In this document: positions 1 to 8,981 of the stretch, piece by piece
Layout: each line of letters opens with the position of its first letter
How positions within the stretch are numbered: position 1 is the first letter of the stretch
Origin: Pseudomonas vanderleydeniana
GTDB taxonomy: Bacteria; Pseudomonadota; Gammaproteobacteria; Pseudomonadales; Pseudomonadaceae
Direction of reading: 5' to 3'
DNA: 64,000 nucleotides
Assembly: GCF_014268755.2 (NCBI RefSeq)
Contig: NZ_CP077093.1
Span: 4,204,001 to 4,268,000, forward strand
Made by a program: the position numbers and the translations under genes
The notes under the pieces: generated by a model
What the model was told of the DNA's origin: nothing
Databases searched by the model: none
The model's input: only the letters and a program-made list of their open reading frames with translations

Positions 1-660
1 GGCAGCCTTTTCAGCCTCGTCCAGCGGCGCCAGGTAGGGCCGCAATGCAGAGCCCTTGAACCACTCCACCACGGCTGCATGGCCACCCGCCAGCGGATGG
101 TGGTAGGTGGTGCGCCAGACATCCACACTGGCGCAGTGCGGCTTCAGCAACTCGTAGTAGAAAGCCGCATCATGCCGCGGTGGATGCCGTACCGCGCCGA
201 TCTTCGCGGCCCAGGGGCCCTCGGCCGCTACCTCGCGCGCCAGCCTGTGGGACGGTTCCTGCATGTTGTCGGGGGTTTGCACCGCCAGGCTGCCGCCACT
301 TGCCAATCGGCTCACCAGGCGCGGGTACAGGCTGGCGTGATCCGGCAGCCATTGCAGTGAGGCGTTGGCGAGAATCACGTCGAACGCCTGATCCGGATTC
401 CAGGTGGCGATGTCGGCCAGCTCGAAACTCAAGCCGGGCAGGCGTGCCCGGGCGCTGACGAGCATGTCGTCGGAACTGTCCATGCCGGTGACGCGGGCCT
501 CGGGAAAACGTTCGGCCAGCACCTCGGTGGAGTTGCCGGGCCCGCATCCCAGGTCCACCGCCACCCGCACGTCGCGGGTTGGAATCGCCGCCACCAGATC
601 ACGTACCGGGCGGGTGCGTTCGGCTTCGAAGGTTGAATACTGCTTGGCTGACCAGGTCAT
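1..660 (-). CDS. tam: trans-aconitate 2-methyltransferase (3' end cut by window edge)
   Basis: SAM-dependent methyltransferase that esterifies trans-aconitate, an inhibitor of aconitase, in the cytoplasm. The first 220 residues are present and the C-terminus lies outside the window. The N-terminus MTWSAKQYSTFEAERTRP is typical of Tam, and the SAM-binding motif I DLGCGPGNS is at residues 36-44. The usual family length is about 255 residues, so roughly 35 are missing. It is divergent from a LysR gene starting about 100 bp away, which may regulate it. The identification rests on the N-terminal signature and motif I; another small-molecule methyltransferase is unlikely. Confidence 0.9.
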   Translation of the reverse strand, partial: MTWSAKQYSTFEAERTRPVRDLVAAIPTRDVRVAVDLGCGPGNSTEVLAERFPEARVTGMDSSDDMLVSARARLPGLSFELADIATWNPDQAFDVILANASLQWLPDHASLYPRLVSRLASGGSLAVQTPDNMQEPSHRLAREVAAEGPWAAKIGAVRHPPRHDAAFYYELLKPHCASVDVWRTTYHHPLAGGHAAVVEWFKGSALRPYLAPLDEAEKAA

Positions 661-763
661 CACGCTTCCTCTTTGTGTTCAGGGAATGCGCACAGCGTAG
701 GTTTTGCAAAGCATGATGACAAATGCCAATAATGACGAACTGCCATACCTTCAGGGTATCAAA

Positions 764-1671
764 ATGCTTGAACTGCGTCGCCTGCAGGCGTTTGTCGCCA
801 TCGCCGAAGAAGGCCATATCACCCGGGCGGCCGAACGCCTGAACATGCAACAACCCCCCTGACCCGGCTGCTGCAGAAACTCGAAGCCGAACTGGGGGTG
901 ACGTTGATGGAGCGCCTGCCGCGCGGTGTGCGCCCGACCACCGCCGGCCTGGCCTTGCTCGAAGAAGCCCGGGACCTGCTGGCACGTGCCAACGCCGTAC
1001 CCGAGATCGTCCGTCGCGCCGCCCGTGGCGAACAGGGCCGTCTCGGTGTCGGCTTTACCAGCTCGGCGGCGCTGCATCCGTTCGTCCCGGGGGTGCTGCG
1101 GCACTTTCGCGAGACCTTTGGCGGCGTCTCGGTCGCCCTGGAGGAAGCCGGCACTGGCGAATTGATGGATGCCCTGGTGCACGAACGCCTGGACGCGGCG
1201 TTCGTCCGCTCCCCCTTGAGCGGTACGCCAACCCTGCAAGCCGAACCGATCCTGACGGAGCCCATGTTGCTGGCGCTACCCATGGACCATCCCCTGGCAC
1301 AGGACTCCGACACGGCGCTGCCCCTGGCCGCCCTGGCTGGTGAGGCTTTTGTCCTGTATCGGCGGCGAGTCGGCCTGGGGCTCTACGATGCCATCCTGGT
1401 GGCCTGTCGCGAGGCGGGGTTCAGCCCCCGGGTGATCCAGGAAGCGCCGCGCATGGCCGCGACCCTGAGCCTGGTCGCTGCGGGGCTCGGGGTCTCCATC
1501 GTCCCGGCGTCGATGCAGCGGCTGCGTGGCGATGGCATCGCCTACCGCCCCTTGAGCGGTTGCCCGGGATTGATGGCGCCGCTGCACCTGGCGACCCGGA
1601 TCGGCGACAGCTCGGCGGTCCTGCGGCGCTTTCGCGAACTGGTTGCCCAGGCGGCCGCTGCCGAACACTGA
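764..1671 (+). pseudogene. LysR-family regulator interrupted by a one-base frameshift
   Basis: Starting at ATG 764 the frame reads a LysR helix-turn-helix (MLELRRLQAFVAIAEEGHIT) and stops at TGA 860-862, right after a run of six C (854-859). One extra C would turn CCC-CCC-TGA into CCC-CCC-CTG and join it to the downstream frame, which continues with the rest of the HTH (LTRLLQKLEAELG) and a full substrate-binding domain to 1671. The restored protein would be about 302 residues, the normal LysR length. The change is a real null mutation, a phase-variable tract or a homopolymer sequencing error. The gene is divergent from tam and is its likely regulator. Confidence 0.88.
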
Positions 1672-1678
1672 CCTCCCC

Positions 1679-2053
1679 TCAGTTCCCTCGCCCACCGGCA
1701 AACGACCACTCATCCGCCGCGGTGGTGGTGATCACCACCATCACATCCTCCGGATCCAACCCGGGCGCCACGTGCAGGCGTTCCACCAGGGTCCGGTAGA
1801 ACGCCTGTTTCACTGACGTTTCCCGCTGCCGTCCGGCCGTAATCGCAATCAGCACGTAGTCGTGACTGCGTGGGCCGCCGAGGTAATGCGCGTCAAAAAT
1901 CAGTTCGCCCGGTTCATGCTGATGAATGACCTGGAAACGATCCGTAGGCGGCACATCGAAACTCTCCACCAGTGCCTCATGCAGGCTCTGGGACAGCATC
2001 TTCAGATACTCGGGCGACTTGCCCCGATGCAACGAAATACGGGCGAAAGGCAT
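1679..2053 (-). CDS. tautomerase family protein
   Basis: Small protein of 124 residues. I start it at MPFARIS rather than 12 codons upstream, because tautomerases (4-oxalocrotonate tautomerase/MIF fold) use the proline exposed after removal of Met1 as catalytic base. A GGAG ribosome-binding site lies about 8 bp before this start. The sequence GKSPEYLKMLSQSLHEALVE and the later DVMVVITTTAADEWSF fit a two-beta-alpha-beta tautomerase of the longer, fused type. The substrate is unknown. It is convergent with the broken LysR gene and divergent from the next LysR gene. Confidence 0.85.
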   Translation of the reverse strand: MPFARISLHRGKSPEYLKMLSQSLHEALVESFDVPPTDRFQVIHQHEPGELIFDAHYLGGPRSHDYVLIAITAGRQRETSVKQAFYRTLVERLHVAPGLDPEDVMVVITTTAADEWSFAGGRGN

Positions 2054-2148
2054 GGCGGACAGCTCCAGGAATCGGGTTGACGCCAGCACGTTAACAAGCC
2101 ACGATCGTGCCGAATATCAGATTAATCAGAACCAATAATCCCAATTAA

Positions 2149-3051
2149 GTGGACATTAATATCATGCGTCGCCAGACCTTCGACCTCGATGTCCTGCGGA
2201 CCTTTGTCACCGGCGTGCAGTTGAACAGCTTCGCCAAGGCGGCCGAACGACTCGGGCGCTCGACCTCGGCCGTCAGCGCCCAACTGAAGAAACTCGAAGA
2301 GCAGGTCGGCAGCGCAGTGCTGGCCAAGTCGGGCCGTGGCCTGGTGCTGACACCACTGGGCGAAACGCTGATGAGCCAGGCTCGTCGCCTGCTGGAGCTC
2401 AACGACGAGATCTTCGACAGCCTGCATGAAGCCCAGGTTGAAGGCTGTGTTCGCCTGGGGCTGCAGGAGGATTTCGGCGAGCACCTGCTCAGCGACATCC
2501 TGCGCCGCTTCGCCAAGGCCCATCCGCGAGTCAGCCTGGAGGTGCGAATCGGCCGCAACGCCGAACTGCTCGGGCTGATCGAGCGCGGCCAACTGGACCT
2601 GGCGCTGGCCTGGGAAACCGCACTCGGCACGCCCTACTCCAGCCGAATAGGCGCTACGCCCATGCAATGGATCGGTCCCAGGGATCAGCCTCTCTACCAA
2701 GAGGGCGCACCGCTGCCATTGGTGATGTTCGATGCGCCCTGTGTTTTGCGCAGTGCGGCCACCGAAGCGCTGGACCAGGCCCGGATACCCTGGCGGGTGG
2801 CGCTGACCAGCCCCAGTGTCGGCGGCATCTGGGCCGCCGTGACGGCGGGACTGGGTGTCACCCTACGCACCCGTATCGGCCTGCCCGAGCACCTGGCTGT
2901 ATTGCCAGGATTACCCAGCGTACCCAGCCTGGGTTACGTGCTGCACCGCGCCGTGGCCGAACCAGTGGGAGCGGTCAGGCAACTGGCGTCATTGATCCAG
3001 GGCAGCCTGCAGGAGCAGGCCTTTCACTGCTCGAATTCCAGCAAGGATTGA
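2149..3051 (+). CDS. LysR-family transcriptional regulator
   Basis: About 300 residues with an N-terminal winged HTH (LDVLRTFVTGVQLNSFAKAA) and a C-terminal periplasmic-binding-like effector domain. The start could be GTG 2149 or ATG 2164; the latter gives MRRQTFDLDVLRTF, which matches the usual distance of the HTH from the N-terminus. It is divergent from the tautomerase gene and 0.3 kb upstream of the dapA-like gene, so either could be its target. The effector is unknown. Confidence 0.9.
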   Translation: MDINIMRRQTFDLDVLRTFVTGVQLNSFAKAAERLGRSTSAVSAQLKKLEEQVGSAVLAKSGRGLVLTPLGETLMSQARRLLELNDEIFDSLHEAQVEGCVRLGLQEDFGEHLLSDILRRFAKAHPRVSLEVRIGRNAELLGLIERGQLDLALAWETALGTPYSSRIGATPMQWIGPRDQPLYQEGAPLPLVMFDAPCVLRSAATEALDQARIPWRVALTSPSVGGIWAAVTAGLGVTLRTRIGLPEHLAVLPGLPSVPSLGYVLHRAVAEPVGAVRQLASLIQGSLQEQAFHCSNSSKD

Positions 3052-3334
3052 CAAACCCGGCGCCAGCTCTTAAAACTGGACACCTGATCCAGGGTGTAAA
3101 CAAATATGTCCGCAACGCTCAACTCTTTCGCTATCGCCGTTGGCTTGAAGGCCAAGGCTGTCGCGTGCGTTGCGTTCGCCCCTAAATCGAAGAAACAGTC
3201 GCTCATGTGACCGGGGCGCGCTGTCCCGTCAGATGAGCTGACAGGACATTGAGCGCGACGGACACCCTCCCTCCTCCCAACTTCCTTCTACGCTTCTGAC
3301 GGTGACGAAACGGTCAACCATCAGGAGAAAGTGC
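3052..3334. other. intergenic region before the dapA-like gene
   Basis: About 280 bp with no convincing gene. A 60-codon frame on the minus strand overlaps the LysR 3' end, lacks a recognisable start signal and resembles nothing known. The stretch presumably carries the promoter of the dapA-like gene; an AGGAGA ribosome-binding site closes it just before 3335. Confidence 0.4.
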
Positions 3335-4210
3335 ATGTCAGCGTTTCAAGGTATCTGGGTTCCCATCGTCACGCCGTTCATCAATCAGGCGATCGACTTC
3401 GTCGCGCTGCGCCGGTTGGCCAGCCATCTGCTCGAATGCGGCGTCGACGGCCTCGTGGTCTGCGGCACTACCGGCGAAGCCGCCGCCCTGGGCAAGCACG
3501 AGCAACTGGCAGTGCTGGATGCGGTGCTCGAAGTGGCCGAGCCACACCAGGTGGTGATGGGCCTGGCCGGCAACAACCTCACCGAGCTGCTGCAGTTCCA
3601 GGGCGAAATTCTCAAGCGTCCGGTGGCCGGCCTGCTGGTGCCCGCGCCCTACTACATCCGTCCGTCTCAGGCCGGCCTGCAGGCGTTCTTCAAGACGGTT
3701 GCCGATGCCTCCAGTGTCCCGCTGATTCTGTATGACATTCCCTATCGCACCGGCGTGAGCTTCGAACAGGCGACCCTGCTCGACATCGTTTCCCACGACA
3801 ACATCGTCGCCATCAAGGACTGCGGCGGCAACCTGAACAACACCCTGGCATTGCTGGCCAGCGGCAAGGTCGATGTGCTGTGCGGCGAAGACAACCAGAT
3901 CTTCAACGCCCTGTGCCTGGGCGCCAGCGGCGCGATCGCCGCCTCGGCGCACGTTCATCCCGAGCGGTTCGTGCAATTGTTCCGGCAGGTCCGGGAACAG
4001 CAGTTGGCCGCCGCGAGAACCACCTTTTTCCAACTGACCCCGCTGATCCAGAGCCTGTTCGTCGAACCCAATCCCGCGCCCGTGAAAAGTGTACTGGCCC
4101 TGCAGGGGCTGATTCGAGACGAGTTGCGTGCACCCATGCTCGCCAGCAGCCACACGCTGGTCGAGCGGCTGCAAGGGATCCTGACGGCCCTCAAGCAGGT
4201 GTCGCGCTAG
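3335..4210 (+). CDS. dihydrodipicolinate synthase-family aldolase (DapA-like)
   Basis: 291-residue class I aldolase of the DapA/NanA superfamily. It retains GTTGE (44-48), Tyr133 in YDIPYRTG and the Schiff-base Lys161 in VAIKD, at the same numbers as E. coli DapA. I chose ATG 3335 because an AGGAGA ribosome-binding site sits 7 bp upstream; a GTG at 3302 has none. The family includes true 4-hydroxy-tetrahydrodipicolinate synthases and catabolic paralogues. The gene is not next to other lysine genes, so a second or catabolic copy is likely. The DUF2784 gene follows after 58 bp. Confidence 0.87.
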   Translation: MSAFQGIWVPIVTPFINQAIDFVALRRLASHLLECGVDGLVVCGTTGEAAALGKHEQLAVLDAVLEVAEPHQVVMGLAGNNLTELLQFQGEILKRPVAGLLVPAPYYIRPSQAGLQAFFKTVADASSVPLILYDIPYRTGVSFEQATLLDIVSHDNIVAIKDCGGNLNNTLALLASGKVDVLCGEDNQIFNALCLGASGAIAASAHVHPERFVQLFRQVREQQLAAARTTFFQLTPLIQSLFVEPNPAPVKSVLALQGLIRDELRAPMLASSHTLVERLQGILTALKQVSR

Positions 4211-4268
4211 ACGCCGAGGCGTTGCCCGGGCAGGATTCGCCGATCAGCCATCAATCAGGGAAGTCGAG

Positions 4269-4643
4269 ATGTTCTACCGAATCGCCGCCGACGCCGTGGT
4301 GTCGTTTCACCTGCTGTTCATCCTGTTCGTGCTGTTTGGCGGACTGATGGTGCTGCGCTGGCGCTGGTTGATCTGGCTGCATCTACCTGCCGCCACCTGG
4401 GGCGTGCTGGTCGAAGCCCTGCACCTGGAATGTCCGTTGACCCGCTGGGAAAACCTCTTTCGCCAGGCCGCCGGACAAGGCGGCTATGGCGGCGGCTTCA
4501 TCGAGCACTACCTGATTCCACTGATCTATCCAGCCGGCCTCACACCGGCGATACAACTGGTACTGGGCAGCATCGTGCTGCTGCTCAACCTCATCGTCTA
4601 CCTGCGGATCTTCAGGACCCGACGCCCGCGAGCCGCGTTCTAG
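4269..4643 (+). CDS. DUF2784 membrane protein
   Basis: 124 residues with three hydrophobic segments (about 8-30, 34-50 and 88-113), preceded by a GGGAAG-like ribosome-binding site. The motifs ALHLECPLTRWENLFRQAAG and a GFIEHYLIPLIYP segment are the hallmarks of DUF2784, an inner-membrane family of unknown function common in Pseudomonas. It may be cotranscribed with the dapA-like gene. Confidence 0.88.
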   Translation: MFYRIAADAVVSFHLLFILFVLFGGLMVLRWRWLIWLHLPAATWGVLVEALHLECPLTRWENLFRQAAGQGGYGGGFIEHYLIPLIYPAGLTPAIQLVLGSIVLLLNLIVYLRIFRTRRPRAAF

Positions 4644-4693
4644 AGCACCGGCGGGCACACCTGCGACGAAACGGCGCTGGTGCCGCCTGCGGA

Positions 4694-4722
4694 TTGACCC
4701 GCCCGAAAAACCACCATATAGT
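4694..4722 (+). promoter_or_regulatory. sigma-70-type promoter of nrdB
   Basis: TTGACC (4694-4699) and TATAGT (4717-4722) are separated by exactly 17 bp, close to the consensus -35/-10 pair. The -10 element lies inside the first NrdR-like box, the arrangement expected of an NrdR-repressed nrd promoter. Confidence 0.65.
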
Positions 4723-4757
4723 GTGCCGAAATCAAAGAAAAACACTACATGATGTGC
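4711..4757 (+). promoter_or_regulatory. paired NrdR-box-like sites upstream of nrdB
   Basis: Two 16-mers, 4711-4726 (CCACCATATAGTGTGC) and 4742-4757 (ACACTACATGATGTGC), each match 12 of 16 positions of the NrdR consensus acaCwAtATaTwGtgt. They start 31 bp apart, three helical turns, which is the spacing seen at known NrdR-regulated ribonucleotide reductase promoters. NrdR is the ATP/dATP-sensing Zn-finger repressor of nrd genes. The sites are seen; regulation is inferred. Confidence 0.68.
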
Positions 4758-4923
4758 CACGCTTCTCCTACGGCACTATCATCATCCTGGATCACCAGGG
4801 TTTGCCGATTGCCTGCTTGTGCTGTGAATCCTGTTGAACGGGAGTTGCAAACACGTGTCTACCTGCCTGCTCGAAAGGCAGTGAACCAGGCCTACAAACA
4901 CCCCTCTTTACAAGGAATATCCG

Positions 4924-6171
4924 ATGCTCAGCTGGGACGAATTCGACAAGGAAGACGGTGAAGCGACCGCCAAGAGTGCCGTTGTCGGTCAAGCCGCCGA
5001 AGCCACCATTGACCGCCTGGACAGCGCCGGCGGTGCCGCCGCCCTCGAAGCCCGTGCCGTGACCGCCAGCGACTCCGCCGCGATCATCCGCGCCAAGGCC
5101 GCCCTCGACGCCCTCGACGTCGCCGAAGGCCTGGCTGAACTCGAAGGCGCCTCGGCCCGTGTCGCGGTCGATGAGAAGCGCATGATCAACTGCCGCGCCG
5201 ACCTCAACCAGCTCGTCCCCTTCAAGTACGACTGGGCCTGGCAGAAGTACCTCGACGGCTGCGCCAACCACTGGATGCCGCAAGAGGTCAACATGACCGC
5301 CGACATCGCCCTCTGGAAAAACCCGGAAGGCCTGACCGACGACGAGCGTCGCATCGTCATGCGCAACCTGGGCTTCTTCTCCACCGCCGACTCGCTGGTG
5401 GCGAACAACCTGGCCCTGGCCGTGTACCGCCTGATCACCAACCCCGAGTGCCGCCAGTACATCCTGCGCCAGGCCTTCGAAGAGGCGATCCACACCCACG
5501 CCTACCAGTACTGCATCGAATCGCTGGGCATGGATGAAGGCGAGATCTTCAACATGTACCACGAGATTCCCTCGGTGGCGAAAAAGGCCGCCTGGGGCCT
5601 GAAGTACACCCGCTCGATCTCCGACCCGCAGTTCAACACCGGCACCGTCGAGACCGACAAGGAACTGCTGCGCAACCTGATCGCCTACTACTGCGTGCTG
5701 GAAGGCATCTTCTTCTACTGCGGCTTCACCCAGATCCTGTCCATGGGCCGTCGCAACAAGATGACCGGCGTCGCCGAGCAGTTCCAGTACATCCTGCGCG
5801 ACGAGTCCATGCACCTGAACTTCGGCATCGACGTGATCAACCAGATCAAGATCGAGAACCCGCACCTGTGGGATGCCGAGATGAAGGAAGAAGCGACCCA
5901 GATGATCCTGCAGGGCACCCAGCTGGAGATCGAATACGCGCGTGACACCATGCCGCGCGGCGTGCTGGGCATGAACGCGGCGATGATGGAGGACTACCTC
6001 AAGTTCATCGCCAACCGTCGCCTGTCGCAGATCGGCCTGAAGGAAGAGTACCCAGGGACCACCAACCCGTTCCCCTGGATGAGCGAGATCATGGACCTGA
6101 AGAAGGAGAAGAACTTCTTCGAAACCCGTGTGATCGAGTACCAGACCGGTGGTGCGCTGAGCTGGGACTGA
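4924..6171 (+). CDS. nrdB: class Ia ribonucleoside-diphosphate reductase, beta subunit
   Basis: 415-residue radical-generating subunit of aerobic ribonucleotide reductase. Di-iron and tyrosyl-radical residues are visible: Glu187 and His190 with Tyr194 (EAIHTHAY), Glu260 (CVLEGIF), and Glu294 and His297 (DESMH). An alanine-rich, acidic stretch of about 85 residues precedes the conserved core, as in other Pseudomonas NrdB proteins. nrdA is not adjacent: upstream are DUF2784 and the dapA-like gene, and nrdB has its own promoter with NrdR-like boxes. A terminator follows 32 bp after the stop. Confidence 0.97.
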   Translation: MLSWDEFDKEDGEATAKSAVVGQAAEATIDRLDSAGGAAALEARAVTASDSAAIIRAKAALDALDVAEGLAELEGASARVAVDEKRMINCRADLNQLVPFKYDWAWQKYLDGCANHWMPQEVNMTADIALWKNPEGLTDDERRIVMRNLGFFSTADSLVANNLALAVYRLITNPECRQYILRQAFEEAIHTHAYQYCIESLGMDEGEIFNMYHEIPSVAKKAAWGLKYTRSISDPQFNTGTVETDKELLRNLIAYYCVLEGIFFYCGFTQILSMGRRNKMTGVAEQFQYILRDESMHLNFGIDVINQIKIENPHLWDAEMKEEATQMILQGTQLEIEYARDTMPRGVLGMNAAMMEDYLKFIANRRLSQIGLKEEYPGTTNPFPWMSEIMDLKKEKNFFETRVIEYQTGGALSWD

Positions 6172-6203
6172 TTCGTCCCGCACGAAGCGACCGCGACACC
6201 CGA

Positions 6204-6230
6204 AGCCCTGAACCTGGTTCAGGGCTTTTT
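6204..6230 (+). terminator. rho-independent terminator of nrdB
   Basis: Perfect 10-bp stem AGCCCTGAAC / GTTCAGGGCT with a CTG loop, followed by a T tract (TTTTT). Confidence 0.92.
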
Positions 6231-6285
6231 CATTGGCGACACCCGGCCCCCTACAACCTTTATTTCAGCAATTTTCGTTGTATAG

Positions 6286-6543
6286 ACGTCTGGGCCGGCA
6301 TCAAGACTTGATCAGTCCTGGCATCGGTATATCAATGAGCTACACAAAATCTCATCAGCTAAACATGAGTGCTTCATTCTGGACGCTGCCTGCCAGAAAG
6401 CAGAAGAGCTCGTTCTGGACAAGCGCATGTTCATGCTCGATGACAGTGCATTCGACTCATTCGAAATAGCGTTGGAAGCCAACCCGGCACGAGGGAACCG
6501 GTGTCTGCAAAAACTCCTGGCAAGGCCAAAACGCTGGAACTGA
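6286..6543 (+). pseudogene. tacA: truncated TacA-like (DUF1778) antitoxin remnant
   Basis: The frame read through 6361-6543 gives the C-terminal part of a DUF1778 antitoxin: CFILDAACQKAEELVLDKR, then MFMLDDSAFDSFEIALEANP. In intact TacA proteins this follows a ribbon-helix-helix region of about 30 residues. Here the frame opens after a TAG at 6283-6285 and no start codon or RHH sequence precedes the conserved part, so the DNA-binding half is gone. It overlaps the toxin remnant by 43 bp, as in intact tacAT operons. Without a start it is probably not translated. Confidence 0.75.
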
Positions 6544-6842
6544 GTGCTCCACAAAGGCTGGATGAACAGCACGATCTGAGCAATTTCGATTGCGCAGAGA
6601 ATTCGATAAATGAATACCTCTTCAACAAGGCACACAAAGCCCAAGCCGCCAAACACGCGGTAGTCCATGTGGTTTGCCTGAAAGACACCCAGAAGGTCAT
6701 GGGTTACTGCACTGTATCCATCCTTGCGAAGCAGTGGGATCCACCGCCGTGCCAGTCCATCCACTCAATGAAAGACTCGCCGATTTTCACGCGAGACATG
6801 CCGGCTTCGTTTCCTGCCCCGGCCTGTCGCTCATCACCCTGA
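6501..6842 (+). pseudogene. tacT: truncated TacT-like GNAT toxin remnant
   Basis: From GTG 6501 the product (113 residues) begins like TacT acetyltransferase toxins: LSAPQRLDEQHDLSNFDCAE, then VMGYCTVS. TacT blocks translation by acetylating aminoacyl-tRNA. Similarity is lost after about residue 100 (RDMPASFPAPA), where intact proteins continue with PVxLLxRLAV and the acetyl-CoA-binding Q/RxxGxG/A loop. That half of the fold is absent. With the antitoxin also broken, this is a dead type II toxin-antitoxin locus. Confidence 0.72.
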
Positions 6843-7170
6843 TGCTTGCACCGCAATGGCCCGCTCTAGAGCCATCATCGCCATAATGCACCACCTCTGG
6901 TCGGCAAGTCGTATTCCGACAAAATCGTGTCGTTTCTGATCGCTCCGTCAACGTCGGCAAATCCAATAATTCACCCCACAGACCGGTCTTCCGCCATAGG
7001 CCGGTCCCGCGACACCGCGAGTATGCAGCCTCGCTTCACAATTCCAACGCTGCGGCGCCTTTCCGAACCGGATAACCGGTCGCAGACAACCATATGACTC
7101 AGAACCTATGGACCCGCGCACACGAGCGGACCATCTCTGTGTGCGCAACAATTGTGAAGATTTGACTGCC
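6843..7170. other. gene-free stretch after the tacAT remnant
   Basis: About 330 bp with lower coding character. I see no open gene, no recognisable remainder of the TacT C-terminus and no strong terminator. A weak hairpin, GACCGG...CCGGTC, lies near 6980-7005. The promoter of the DMT exporter gene should be in its 3' part. Confidence 0.4.
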
Positions 7171-8073
7171 ATGACTACTACATCGATTTCCAGTGCCGGT
7201 TCTGCAACCGGTCACCGTAATGCTCTGCTCGTCGCCCACATCGCCGCGGTCCTGTTCGGGCTGACCGGTATTCTCGGCGCCCTGATCAAGGCCGACGCCA
7301 GCGTGATCACCTTCGGGCGCGCCACCTTCGCCTTCATCGCCCTCGGCTTCGTCGCCGGGCTCAAGGGCACCCGCCTGCTGGACGCACTGACCTGGCGCAA
7401 CCTGCCGATTATCGGCCTGACTGGCACGCTGCTCGCCGCGCACTGGGTCACCTTCTTCATCGCCGTGAAAGTCGGCGGTGTAGCCGTGGCGACCCTGGGT
7501 TTCGCCGCCTTCCCGGCGTTCATCGCACTGATCGACCTGCTGGTGTTCCGTGACCGGATCGGCGCCACCGAAAGCCTGCTGCTGCTGATGGTATCGGCCG
7601 GCCTGGTCCTGGTAGTGCCCTCCTTCGACATGGTCGACAAGGGCACCGTCGGGCTGATCTGGGGTCTGGTTTCGGGCCTGTCGTTCGCCCTGCTGACCGT
7701 CGCCAACCGTCGCAACACCAGCGGCATGAACGCCATGCAGACCTCGTTCTGGCAGAACTTCGTGGTCGCGGCACTGGTGGCGCCCTTCGCCTTCAGTCAC
7801 CTGGCGAACACCAGCCTGCGCACTGACGACTGGGTCAACCTCGCAGTACTGGGTATTTTCTGCACCGGACTGTCGCAGTTCCTGTTCGTGAAGAGCCTGG
7901 AGGGTCTGCAGGCCCGCACCGCCGGCATGATCATCGCGCTGGAGCCGGTGTATGCGATCGCCTGTGCCTGGTGGCTGTTCAGCGAACAACCTTCGCTGCG
8001 CATGGCCGGCGGTGCCGCGCTGATCGTGTTGGCAACCATCATGAGCGCATGGCGCAAGGCCTCTGCCCATTGA
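7171..8073 (+). CDS. DMT-superfamily (EamA) transporter
   Basis: About 300 residues with ten predicted membrane helices in two EamA repeats; the repeat edge SLEGLQARTAGMIIALEPVYA in the second half is characteristic. I prefer ATG 7171 (MTTTSISSAG) because hydrophobic segment 1 then starts near residue 20; an in-frame ATG at 7108 would add 21 polar residues. DMT carriers export amino acids and related metabolites; the substrate here is unknown. A terminator-like hairpin follows. Confidence 0.88.
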   Translation: MTTTSISSAGSATGHRNALLVAHIAAVLFGLTGILGALIKADASVITFGRATFAFIALGFVAGLKGTRLLDALTWRNLPIIGLTGTLLAAHWVTFFIAVKVGGVAVATLGFAAFPAFIALIDLLVFRDRIGATESLLLLMVSAGLVLVVPSFDMVDKGTVGLIWGLVSGLSFALLTVANRRNTSGMNAMQTSFWQNFVVAALVAPFAFSHLANTSLRTDDWVNLAVLGIFCTGLSQFLFVKSLEGLQARTAGMIIALEPVYAIACAWWLFSEQPSLRMAGGAALIVLATIMSAWRKASAH

Positions 8074-8103
8074 TGGCGTGATACCGCTTGCGCTGATCCG
8101 AGC

Positions 8104-8137
8104 AAACCGCTGGCCACACAATGGCCGGCGGTTTTGT
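8104..8137. terminator. terminator between the DMT gene and the ABC operon
   Basis: Stem AAACCGCTGGCCA / TGGCCGGCGGTTT with one mismatch and a CACAA loop, followed by TTTTG. A-rich on one side and T-rich on the other, it could serve both convergent units. Confidence 0.75.
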
Positions 8138-8189
8138 CATCTGGAAAAAGGATCTGCGCGGTACAACATCCTGCGCAGTCACCCTCGCG

Positions 8190-8981
8190 TCAGGCGTGGC
8201 CGCGAAAACGCAGAATTCGCGCCCCATCAAACGGGTCGATGAGGTAATGCGCGTGGACACCGAACGTTTCCAGCAGGCGCTCGGGGGTCAGTACGTCGTA
8301 GGGCTTGCCCAGGGCCACCAGGCAGCCCCGGTCGAGGATCGCCAGACGATCGCAGGTCAGCGCCTGGTTGAGGTCGTGCAACGCCACCAGGGTGGTCACC
8401 GGCAAGGCCTGCACCTGACGCAACAGGCTCAATTGGTGCTGGATATCCAGGTGGTTGGTGGGTTCGTCGAGCAGCAGCACCTGCGGGCGCTGTGCCAGGG
8501 CCCGGGCGATATGCACACGCTGGCGCTCGCCACCGGAAAGCTCATGCCACAGACGCTTGCGCAGGTGCAGCGCATCGGCATCGGCCAGGGCCTGCTCGAC
8601 GATGGCGCGATCCTGCGCCCCGAATGGCGCCAGGGCTGACAACCACGGCGTGCGCCCGAGGGCCACGGCTTCGAAGACACTGATCGCCTCCCCTGTATCG
8701 GCCTGCTGTTCGACCAGCGCGAGCACCTGTGCAACGCGTCGTCGGGACAACCGCGCCATGGGCTCGCCCAACAGATGAACACTGCCCAGGCTGGGCGTGC
8801 GCAAACCCGCCAGCAGCTTGAGCAGGCTCGACTTGCCCGAACCGTTGGGCCCCACGATACCCAGCGTCTCGCCAGGGAAAACCGTCAGTTCGATATCCCG
8901 CAATACCTCACTGCTGCCCAGGCGCAGTCCCAGGCCAAGACAGGACAGCGGAGCCATGTTCGTGCGGGTCATGACCGTCAT
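8190..8981 (-). CDS. ABC transporter ATP-binding protein (cobalamin/iron-complex type)
   Basis: 263 residues. Walker A GPNGSGKS (44-51), signature LSGGERQR, Walker B VLLLDEPTNHLD and the switch histidine in ALHDLN are all intact. It belongs to the FecE/BtuD class that energises uptake of iron chelates and corrinoids. The start overlaps the permease stop by 4 bp (ATGA), so the two are translationally coupled. The upstream cobalamin riboswitch makes a corrinoid or cobalt-related substrate most likely. Confidence 0.92.
   Translation of the reverse strand: MTVMTRTNMAPLSCLGLGLRLGSSEVLRDIELTVFPGETLGIVGPNGSGKSSLLKLLAGLRTPSLGSVHLLGEPMARLSRRRVAQVLALVEQQADTGEAISVFEAVALGRTPWLSALAPFGAQDRAIVEQALADADALHLRKRLWHELSGGERQRVHIARALAQRPQVLLLDEPTNHLDIQHQLSLLRQVQALPVTTLVALHDLNQALTCDRLAILDRGCLVALGKPYDVLTPERLLETFGVHAHYLIDPFDGARILRFRGHA

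Noticed and set aside
4749..4961. Small plus-strand frame over the nrdB leader
   Set aside because: It starts inside the second NrdR-like box and overlaps the nrdB ribosome-binding region; no own ribosome-binding site.
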